DNA of 11,528 nucleotides, taken from the NCBI GenBank assembly GCA_945901195.1, contig CAMDKB010000108.1:1-11528 (forward strand). The letters run 5' to 3'. Origin of the DNA: Rhizobium sp. Q54 (GTDB lineage Bacteria > Pseudomonadota > Alphaproteobacteria > Rhizobiales > Beijerinckiaceae). Positions 1-5,187 of the stretch are shown here, one piece after another. The notes under the pieces were generated by a model that searched no databases, was not told the origin of the DNA, and saw nothing but the letters and a program-made list of their open reading frames with translations. The translations under genes were made by a program, and so were the position numbers. Numbering within the stretch: position 1 is the first letter of the stretch; every line of letters begins with the position of its first letter.

Positions 1-236
1 CCAGTTTTCGGATTGCGCCCGACACGTTCGCGCTTGGAGCGAATTAAAAAAGTCCCGAAGGAAGAAATCTTTACGTGCTCGCCGCGCTCTGCCGCTTCGC
101 AAATTTTGTCCAGCACGACTTCAACCATATTAGCCGCTTCCGCGCGGGAGAGTCCGATAGTCTTATAGACTGCGTTAGCCAGATCGGCCCGGGTAATGGT
201 TTTAGTTTCTTCTTTCTTTTTCATATCTTTTGGCAT
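1..236 (-). CDS. ihfA: Integration host factor subunit alpha, partial (C-terminus beyond the left edge)
   Basis: This is a DNA-bending nucleoid protein that works as a heterodimer with IHF-beta in replication, recombination and transcription. The 78 complete codons show the HU/IHF fold: an N-terminal helical part from ITRADLANAVYKTIGLS (residues 14-30), then VKISSFGTF (55-63), then the arm motif RVGRNPKTG (71-79, the last residue inferred from GG). Pro76 corresponds to the intercalating proline at the tip of the beta arm. The helix region reads like alphaproteobacterial IHF-alpha rather than HU. The chosen ATG at 236 gives a lysine-rich leader (MPKDMKKKEETK). A second ATG at 224 would shorten it by four residues, and neither start has a clear Shine-Dalgarno. 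It lies 95 bp downstream of fabH on the same strand. The frame is open to the window edge, so this is truncation by the window, not a broken gene. Confidence 0.93.
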   Translation of the reverse strand, partial: MPKDMKKKEETKTITRADLANAVYKTIGLSRAEAANMVEVVLDKICEAAERGEHVKISSFGTFLIRSKRERVGRNPKT

Positions 237-283
237 AGTTGGCCCAAATCGCTTTTGTGGTCGCAATGAAGTCTTAACGGAAC

Positions 284-313
284 TACAGAAAACGCAGCGC
301 GCAACATTGTCAA
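284..313 (-). promoter_or_regulatory. Candidate promoter for ihfA in the fabH-ihfA gap
   Basis: On the minus strand the gap holds a perfect TTGACA (308-313), which could be a -35 box about 70 bp upstream of the ihfA start. The hexamers at 17-18 bp spacing (TTCTGT or TCTGTA, 284-290) match a -10 box poorly. This is suggestive only: ihfA may instead be read through from fabH. Confidence 0.28.
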
Positions 314-331
314 CCAAAAAACTCTTTCAGG

Positions 332-1318
332 CTACCAGCGAATAATTGCGGCCCCCCAGGTGAAGCCACCACCCATCGCCTCAATCATCACAAGATCGCC
401 CGCCTTTATTCGTCCATCCTCTACTGCAGCAGCCAGCGCGAGAGGGATTGAAGCAGCTGATGTATTGCCGTGCAACGCAACTGTTTTCACAATCTTCGCT
501 GGATCGATACCCAGCTTTTCGGCGGACGCGTCAATAATGCGTTCGTTAGCCTGATGTGGTACAAACCAGTCGAGATCATCCGCACTAAGTCCGGTTGCCG
601 CAAATGCGTCCGTCATCACATCGGTGACCATGCCAACGGCATGACGAAAGACCTCGCGCCCGCTCATGCGCAAATGGCCGACTGTACCTGTCGCAGAAGG
701 TCCGCCGTCGACATAAAGTTTTTCGCGATGACGCCCATCCGAGCGCAAGTGAGAAGTCAGTACGCCGCGGTCAGCAATCGTACCTGTGCCGGGCGCAGCT
801 TGCAGAACCATCGCACCAGCACCATCGCCAAACAGCACACAGGTGGTTCGATCATTCCAGTCGAGAATACGGGAAAACGTCTCCGCACCAATCACTAACG
901 CACAGGTGCTTGATCCCGTGACAATGAATTTTTCAGCAACGGTAACCGCATAGACGAATCCCGAGCAGACCGCCTGCAGATCAAATGCAGCACCGCGCGT
1001 TATTCCCAGTGCAGCTTGAACTTGCGTGGCTGTCGCGGGAAACGTGTAATCAGGCGTTGCCGTAGCCACAATGATCAGGTCAACTGCGTCCGCGGTTAAT
1101 CCTGCGGCCGCAAGCGCCTTGGCAGCGGCGCCGGTCGCCAGTGTCGAGGTTGTTTCACCCTCGCCCGCGATATAGCGATTGTGAATCCCTGTTCGTTGAG
1201 CGATCCATTCGCTGGTCGTATCAACTGTCTTTTCGAGATCGGCATTGGTCACGCGCCGCACAGGCAAGCATGAGCCTACACCTGCCACCACTGCGCGAAT
1301 ACATTTATCAGTCGTCAC
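332..1318 (-). CDS. fabH: 3-oxoacyl-ACP synthase III (KAS III)
   Basis: This enzyme starts fatty-acid synthesis by condensing an acyl-CoA, usually acetyl-CoA, with malonyl-ACP. It is cytosolic. The 328-residue product has normal length for the family and shows the full Cys-His-Asn triad: Cys118 in AVCSGF, His255 in PHQANERI and Asn285 in HGNTSAASIP. Other family signatures are TSEWIAQRTGI near residue 35-45, GDGAGAMVL near 164-172 and the C-terminal MGGGFTWGA. The start is GTG, with a modest GGCAGG upstream. It follows plsX on the same strand with a 28-bp gap, the common plsX-fabH pairing of phospholipid and fatty-acid initiation genes, so the two are probably co-transcribed. I see nothing irregular in the frame. 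Confidence 0.97.
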   Translation of the reverse strand: MTTDKCIRAVVAGVGSCLPVRRVTNADLEKTVDTTSEWIAQRTGIHNRYIAGEGETTSTLATGAAAKALAAAGLTADAVDLIIVATATPDYTFPATATQVQAALGITRGAAFDLQAVCSGFVYAVTVAEKFIVTGSSTCALVIGAETFSRILDWNDRTTCVLFGDGAGAMVLQAAPGTGTIADRGVLTSHLRSDGRHREKLYVDGGPSATGTVGHLRMSGREVFRHAVGMVTDVMTDAFAATGLSADDLDWFVPHQANERIIDASAEKLGIDPAKIVKTVALHGNTSAASIPLALAAAVEDGRIKAGDLVMIEAMGGGFTWGAAIIRW

Positions 1319-1346
1319 GTGAGCCTGCCGTTTTATTGACTACGGA

Positions 1347-2549
1347 TTATTCGGTAAGTGGCTCGCCTGAGCCGGGTAGAGCCGCCTGCGCCAGCACCGC
1401 TGCCGCCGCCCGGCTTTCGCGGGATTGTTCCATGGTTTCACGAATCTTGGCCTGCAGCCCATGGCGCACCATGGCATACCCGAGTTCGACCGCCCCGCAA
1501 AAGCCCAGCGCATCGGTGCCGCCGTGGCTTTTTATGACTATGCCTTCGAGCCCCAGGAAGACCCCTCCATTGGCGCGCCGCGGATCCATCTTTTCCCGCA
1601 ATTGCGCGAAAGCTCCTCGAGCAAAGAAATATCCGATTCGCGACATCAGTGAAGAACTCATCGCAGTACGCAAATAGTGCGCAATCTGCTTGGCAGTGCC
1701 TTCGGCCGTCTTCAGCGCGATATTGCCTGTAAAGCCTTCGGTCACGACCACGTCGCAGGTGCCTGCCCCCAGGTCGTCACCCTCTACAAAACCGTGATAA
1801 GTCATGTACGGAAAATGCGCCTCGCGCAGAATACCCCCCGCTTCCTTGACTTCTTCAATGCCTTTGATTTCTTCAACGCCTACATTCAGAAGTCCGACAG
1901 TTGGATTTTCGCATCCCAGCACGATTCGCGCCATGGCCGAACCCATGATTGCCAGATCAACCAATTGTTTGGCCCCTGCCCCGATCGAAGCACCAAGGTC
2001 GAGAACTATGGACTGCCCACGGGCCGTCGGCCATATTCCCGCCAACGCTGGCCTTTCAATTGACGGCATGGTTTTCAGGCATACCTTGGCCATGGCCATG
2101 AGAGCACCGGTGTTGCCTGCCGACACGGCGACATCAGCGTCCCCCTTTTTCACAGCTTCAATCGCCATCCACATGGAGGAAACGCGCCGCCCCTTTCGAA
2201 TGGCCTGGCTGGGCTTGTCCCCCATAAGGATCACGACGTCCGAGTGAACAACGGTCGCGTTGCCTGCAAGCGCGGGATGCGCAGAGAGCAATGAACGGAT
2301 GCGATCCTCTTGGCCGAAGAAGATGAACTTGCAGTCTGGCCGCTTTTCCAGAGCCAGCGCGCAACCGGGCACAACCATTTCGGGTCCGAGATCTCCCCCC
2401 ATGGCGTCAACGGCGATTCGAACCTGTTTCGAGTTGCCGGCCGGATTTGCCGTCGCGGCAGCTGTCAACGCCGGGCTCCCGTCAGCCTTGTTGTCCGATG
2501 GCAGCATAGAGTCAGCAACGGAGTCAGAAGATGGGGTCTGATTGGACAC
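1347..2549 (-). CDS. plsX: Phosphate acyltransferase PlsX
   Basis: PlsX makes acyl-phosphate from acyl-ACP and phosphate, and PlsY then uses it to acylate glycerol-3-phosphate. It is a peripheral membrane enzyme. The core begins at VRIAVDAMGGD (residues 43-53) and includes GDKPSQAIRKG (110-120), SAGNTGALMA (143-152), an ERPALAG segment (165-171) and the late VVVTEGFTGNIALK and GGVFLGLEGI blocks. At 400 residues it exceeds the usual length of about 350. The excess is an N-terminal stretch of about 42 residues rich in Ala, Ser, Asn and Pro, plus a short Ala-rich tail. The GTG start at 2549 has AGAGG about 12 nt upstream. ATG at codon 15 is an alternative without a visible Shine-Dalgarno. No usable start lies immediately before the conserved core, so some extension is real under either choice. 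Confidence 0.96.
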   Translation of the reverse strand: MSNQTPSSDSVADSMLPSDNKADGSPALTAAATANPAGNSKQVRIAVDAMGGDLGPEMVVPGCALALEKRPDCKFIFFGQEDRIRSLLSAHPALAGNATVVHSDVVILMGDKPSQAIRKGRRVSSMWMAIEAVKKGDADVAVSAGNTGALMAMAKVCLKTMPSIERPALAGIWPTARGQSIVLDLGASIGAGAKQLVDLAIMGSAMARIVLGCENPTVGLLNVGVEEIKGIEEVKEAGGILREAHFPYMTYHGFVEGDDLGAGTCDVVVTEGFTGNIALKTAEGTAKQIAHYLRTAMSSSLMSRIGYFFARGAFAQLREKMDPRRANGGVFLGLEGIVIKSHGGTDALGFCGAVELGYAMVRHGLQAKIRETMEQSRESRAAAAVLAQAALPGSGEPLTE

Positions 2550-2555
2550 GCGGCG

Positions 2556-2663
2556 TTATGGCCTCTGCGGGCCCATAAGGCCCGATGAACTGCAAAAATG
2601 GCGGCATCTCAACTCAAAGGCCCCCAGACTGGACGACCTCAATGCCGGCCGGACAATAGCCAT
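2556..2663 (-). other. Possible 35-codon leader ORF ahead of plsX
   Basis: On the minus strand an ATG at 2663 opens a 35-codon frame ending in TAA at 2556-2558, only 6 nt before the plsX GTG. AAGG lies 4 nt before the ATG. The peptide begins MAIVRPALRSSS and ends GLMGPQRP. I recognise no family, and it is not clearly hydrophobic or charged. Inside it a perfect 6-bp inverted repeat (CGGGCC / GGCCCG, 2568-2573 and 2579-2584, 5-nt loop) has no T tract, so it is not an intrinsic terminator. A frame this short can arise by chance in a 155-bp gap, so this is an optional small ORF rather than a gene call. Confidence 0.2.
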
Positions 2664-2680
2664 TTGCCTTACAAACGCAA
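2653..2680 (-). promoter_or_regulatory. Weak candidate promoter upstream of plsX
   Basis: The 155-bp gap between the DUF177 gene and plsX is the widest in this gene block. On the minus strand it contains TTGCGT (2675-2680), a 16-bp spacer and TATTGT (2653-2658). That matches three and four bases of the -35 and -10 consensus. It would let plsX-fabH be transcribed separately from the two upstream genes. This is weak sequence evidence. Confidence 0.25.
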
Positions 2681-2704
2681 CCGTTGGCAGAGGCCTTGCG
2701 CAGG

Positions 2705-3322
2705 TCAGGATTTATCGGAACCTTCGGGCCGAAGCCGGGCAAGCGCTGCAAACGGATTTTCAAGCTTCGTCTCTTCCTGCTTCATCGCAGCTTTCGATTT
2801 CCCGGATGAAATCAGCGCCTCCGGCACAAATTCGACGCCAGGCTTGCGCGGATAAGGATCAAGTCCAAGGGCAAAGAACTCGCTGGCGACAGCGCCCAGA
2901 TCAATATGTCCGTCGACGAGTGGTTCTGGCGGATCGGACTCAAGTCCCTCTTCAGCCAGATCGGCCACCCGCGCAGCACCTTTTCCGGCGTCTTTCCGAC
3001 TCGGCATCGGCGTTGGGGCGGCCGCAAAACGCATATCAATGGGCTCGGTGACATCCGCATCAAATGCCTCAAGCGACGCCACGCAGATCTGGGTAACGCG
3101 CGCCTTGACTGTGCCGGTCAGATGAATTTCGCGTGAGCCCGTCCCGACGTGGAACCGCGCTTCAAGCTGCAGGACCTTTTCCAGCTGATTCAAATCGGCG
3201 AGTGCCCTGCATTCTCCCTCGGTTGCCGTGATCGTGATGGCGTGATCCTGCAGCCCGGAAAGTTCGTCCACGGACATGAACCTCGAAAACGGACCCTGGG
3301 GCGCCGGCCTTTTATATCTCAT
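2705..3322 (-). CDS. DUF177 / YceD family protein
   Basis: This is a conserved protein of the YceD/DUF177 family. In many bacteria the family sits next to ribosomal protein L32 and plsX genes, and plant members have been tied to 23S rRNA accumulation; its biochemical role is not settled. The 205-residue product has the family pattern: a beta-rich N-terminal half, CVASLEAFDADV starting at Cys80, an acidic and proline-rich linker (about 100-135), then IDLGAVASEFFALGLDPYPRKPG (140-162, as read) and the terminal NPFAALARLR (189-198). The ATG is preceded by GAAAGGG in the 12-bp gap after the chaperone gene, so the two are almost certainly co-transcribed. I find no rpmF (L32) next to it, unlike the gammaproteobacterial arrangement. 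Confidence 0.9.
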   Translation of the reverse strand: MRYKRPAPQGPFSRFMSVDELSGLQDHAITITATEGECRALADLNQLEKVLQLEARFHVGTGSREIHLTGTVKARVTQICVASLEAFDADVTEPIDMRFAAAPTPMPSRKDAGKGAARVADLAEEGLESDPPEPLVDGHIDLGAVASEFFALGLDPYPRKPGVEFVPEALISSGKSKAAMKQEETKLENPFAALARLRPEGSDKS

Positions 3323-3334
3323 CTCAAAGCCCTT

Positions 3335-3877
3335 TCAGAAAATCGTCTCTGGCGGCAAGGCGAGTAGCGGACCCGTCAGAAATGCACCGGCGTCCACATC
3401 GACCAAAGCAAGCTCGTTTGCCAATATATAGCGCGAAAGCCGGTTTGCATGTTCATCGTCCCCGCCTGAAACACCATAAACATTGCGCGCCAGCGCCACG
3501 CTCAGGCTGCTGACATCCCTGGTATCCAGTGCCAGCCCATAAGCGCGCGCGCGCCCCATCCAGGCTGACGCATATTTTTTCATTCGCTTGGGCACTGTGG
3601 TGTCCGCCACGCCCATTTCGCGAAAAGCGATATCGAAATGCCGGAACATTTCATCCGTGATATCCTGCGCTATATCCGGCCCCGGCGCTGGCAATTGCTG
3701 CAGCCGGCGCACCGCAAGCAGCACATGGAGAGCCACCATCTCGAAGCGTCCCTCCGGCGTGTCCGCTACACCGTAATCCAGAAAAAGCACGGGATTGCGC
3801 GCCTGCGCCATGATCTCGCCGTGAATGCGCGCAATCAGGGCTTCATTGGCGTTTCGGCGAAACAGCTTGAAAATCAC
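3335..3877 (-). CDS. Ubiquinol-cytochrome c chaperone family protein (Cbp3/UQCC1-like)
   Basis: This is a homologue of mitochondrial Cbp3/UQCC1, which helps the assembly of cytochrome b into the bc1 complex. In alphaproteobacteria the role is inferred from that relationship. The 180-residue product shows the family hallmarks: MIFKLFRR at the N-terminus, YGVADTPEGRFEMVALHVLL (35-54), DITDEMFRHFDIAFREMGV (72-90) and VPKRMKKYASAWMGRARAYG (95-114). I place the start at GTG 3877, because AAGG lies about 8 nt upstream and MIF-x-LFR resembles the usual N-terminus of alphaproteobacterial members as I recall them. An in-frame TTG at 3895 would add six residues (MKKVCA) and destroys that fit. It heads the minus-strand block, divergent from bamE across about 250 bp. 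Confidence 0.9.
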   Translation of the reverse strand: MIFKLFRRNANEALIARIHGEIMAQARNPVLFLDYGVADTPEGRFEMVALHVLLAVRRLQQLPAPGPDIAQDITDEMFRHFDIAFREMGVADTTVPKRMKKYASAWMGRARAYGLALDTRDVSSLSVALARNVYGVSGGDDEHANRLSRYILANELALVDVDAGAFLTGPLLALPPETIF

Positions 3878-4125
3878 GGCACAGACCTTTTTCAATCGGC
3901 GGCATCAAGGACGGGTGTTAACCATGTAAGCCCGGGCAGCTGAATTTTGCAGACCCGAAGCCATGGCGCTGCCTTGATTTTGGCTGTAACGGGGGTTAGG
4001 CATCGTCAGCCGCTGACGCAAGCGGAAAGTCCAGGTTGGGGCATTCCAGATGCGCAACGAGAGTACTGAGGCAATCCGGCAAGGATCGCCAGCGGCATGA
4101 CGCCCGGAGCGTTGGAGACAGGTAG
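3878..4125. other. Divergent intergenic region (chaperone / bamE) with a 15-bp dyad
   Basis: About 250 bp separate the chaperone start from the bamE start, and promoters for both directions should lie here. I see no convincing -35/-10 pair. The best plus-strand -35-like hexamer is TTGATT near 3974, with a poor -10. The one clear structure is a perfect inverted repeat CGTCAGC-C-GCTGACG at 4004-4018. No coding sequence is supported in this stretch. Confidence 0.5.
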
Positions 4126-4620
4126 ATGCAGCGAGCGACATCAGGGGCAATCGGGACTGTATTCTGGTCTGCCCGCAAAATGGCATTCACGGCGGCGTTG
4201 ATCGCGCCCATCGCACTGGGCGGTTGCCTTGGCTATGATGGTGAAATCTACCGCGGTTACGTGATTGACGAACGCACGGTCAGTCAGGTGCAGACAGGAT
4301 CATCGGCTGAACAGGTACTTGTAGTGCTGGGGACGCCATCCACCACGTCGACCATCGGCGGCGACGCCTGGTATTATATCAGCCAGAAAGTGGTTCGCCC
4401 GGTAGCCTTCATGAAGGAACGAATTGCCGACCAGCGCGTCTTTGCGGTCTATTTCGACAAGACCAAGAAGGTCAATCGTATTGCCAATTTCGGCATCGAG
4501 GATGGCCAGCTGATCGACTATGTGACGCGCACAACACCGACTGCAGGCAGCGAACCCTCGTTTGTCAAAAACATGCTGACCAATCTGATGCGGTTTGATA
4601 ACAATTCCGCGCCGAGGTAA
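4126..4620 (+). CDS. bamE: Outer membrane lipoprotein BamE/OmlA (SmpA family)
   Basis: BamE is the small lipoprotein subunit of the BAM complex that inserts beta-barrel proteins into the outer membrane. The 164-residue precursor has a lipoprotein signal: a positive and hydrophobic N-terminus and the lipobox LGGC, with Cys34 as the lipidated residue. Leu35 follows, not Asp, which agrees with outer-membrane sorting. The BamE fold is visible as TVSQVQTGSSAEQVLVVLGTP (51-71, as read), the aromatic W82-Y83-Y84, FAVYFD (106-111) and KVNRIANFG (115-123). The ATG has GGAG 8 nt upstream. A second ATG at codon 19 would still leave a signal peptide. It diverges from the chaperone gene, and its stop codon lies in a degenerate tandem repeat before a strong terminator. 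Confidence 0.93.
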   Translation: MQRATSGAIGTVFWSARKMAFTAALIAPIALGGCLGYDGEIYRGYVIDERTVSQVQTGSSAEQVLVVLGTPSTTSTIGGDAWYYISQKVVRPVAFMKERIADQRVFAVYFDKTKKVNRIANFGIEDGQLIDYVTRTTPTAGSEPSFVKNMLTNLMRFDNNSAPR

Positions 4621-4662
4621 CATCGCGCTAAGGTAACCTCGCACACAGGTAAGCAGGCAAGT
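4615..4662 (+). repeat. Degenerate 16-bp tandem repeat, three units, over the bamE stop
   Basis: AGGTAA recurs at 4615, 4631 and 4647, exactly 16 bp apart. The first two units agree further: AGGTAACaTCGC and AGGTAACcTCGC differ at one of 12 positions. The third keeps only AGGTAA and scattered bases. The TAA of the first unit is the bamE stop codon, so the later units lie in the 3' untranslated region. Replication slippage followed by drift would explain it. Confidence 0.6.
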
Positions 4663-4676
4663 CTTACGCATACAGC

Positions 4677-4702
4677 AAAAGGGCGGCATCGGCCGCCCTT
4701 TT
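4677..4702. terminator. Bidirectional intrinsic terminator between bamE and the small secreted gene
   Basis: The arms AAAAGGGCGGC (4677-4687) and GCCGCCCTTTT (4692-4702) form a perfect 11-bp stem with a 4-nt ATCG loop. Either strand ends in a T run, so the element can stop transcription from bamE (+) and from the convergent gene at 4724-5038 (-). Confidence 0.9.
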
Positions 4703-4723
4703 GGTATTGCGATTGAATAATGC

Positions 4724-5038
4724 TTAGCGTGTTTCGATGACCGTCTTGCGGGTGATGCCAAGAGGACCGCGCTTCTTGATGATCGTCGTGCGGCGCGCGC
4801 CGTACCCCCTGCCATTACGCCAACCCCGGTGCAGCCCCCGGTCATGACGGATCATCACTCGATCACGCCGCATCATTCCCCGACGCATCCCGGGCCGACC
4901 AGGCTGTGCACCGATTTGTATGTTCACTGCTTGCGCCACGACGATCGGTTCGCTTTGAGCATGTTGCGCATTCGCCGCTCCAGCGCCAGCGATACCAGCG
5001 AGCAAGCAGCAAGCGGTAAAGAAAGATTTTCCAAACAT
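4724..5038 (-). CDS. Small secreted arginine-rich protein of unknown function
   Basis: I do not recognise a named family. The 104-residue product has a classical signal peptide: MFGKSFFTAC, a hydrophobic core to about residue 20, and a likely cleavage after A22-N-A24. The mature part starts neutral (IVVAQAVNIQIG, about 32-43). It then becomes strongly basic, with 16 Arg and 3 Lys among residues 48-104 against few acidic residues, plus Met/Arg repeats (MRRGMMRRDR, 51-60) and a Gly/Arg/Trp stretch (67-80). It ends with TTIIKKRGPLGITRKTV and a short tail. The ATG at 5038 is set by an excellent GGAG (5046-5049) 7 nt away. A longer in-frame start at 5092 would put residues before the signal peptide and is rejected. 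It sits between the hppA terminator and the bamE-side terminator, so it is probably its own transcript. A periplasmic protein binding anionic partners is possible but is inference. Confidence 0.75.
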   Translation of the reverse strand: MFGKSFFTACCLLAGIAGAGAANAQHAQSEPIVVAQAVNIQIGAQPGRPGMRRGMMRRDRVMIRHDRGLHRGWRNGRGYGARRTTIIKKRGPLGITRKTVIETR

Positions 5039-5061
5039 GCAGTCTCTCCTCTGTGGCTGGT

Positions 5062-5121
5062 GGGCATCGCGGACGCGATAGCCCAAAGTCACATGGCCAA
5101 AACGGAAGACCGAAGTTTTGG
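5062..5121 (-). promoter_or_regulatory. Inverted repeats ahead of the small secreted gene
   Basis: Two inverted repeats lie between the hppA terminator and the Shine-Dalgarno of the small gene. The nearer is GGGC-ATCGCG-GA-CGCGAT-a-GCCC (5062-5084), a 10-bp stem with one bulged base. The farther is CCAAAAC / GTTTTGG (5097-5103 and 5115-5121) with an 11-nt spacer. They could be an RNA leader or protein-binding sites. The gene's own promoter must also lie in these roughly 95 bp if it has one, and I could not identify it. Confidence 0.4.
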
Positions 5122-5133
5122 TTCCTTGACGCG

Positions 5134-5160
5134 AAAAAAGGGCGGGGTTTCCCCCGCCCT
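5134..5160 (-). terminator. Intrinsic terminator of hppA
   Basis: Read on the minus strand, AGGGCGGGG pairs with CCCCGCCCT (5152-5160 and 5139-5147), a 9-bp GC-rich stem with a 4-nt loop, followed by a run of six T (5134-5139). It begins 27 bp after the hppA stop codon. This is a textbook Rho-independent terminator. Confidence 0.93.
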
Positions 5161-5187
5161 GCAGATAGTTTCTGGTCAGACGCTTGT

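Noticed and set aside
470..898. 142-codon plus-strand frame within fabH
   Set aside because: It lies wholly antisense to a fabH with intact catalytic residues and has no motif of its own.
2550..2704. Ribosomal protein L32 gene (rpmF) expected beside DUF177 and plsX
   Set aside because: No frame in the gap encodes the L32 start (MAVPKRK-type) or is long enough.
3335..3895. TTG start at 3895 for the chaperone gene
   Set aside because: GTG 3877 has a better-placed AAGG and yields the expected MIF-x-LFR N-terminus.
4724..5092. Longer start of the small secreted protein at 5092
   Set aside because: It would place 18 polar residues before the signal peptide. The ATG at 5038 has an excellent GGAG 7 nt upstream.
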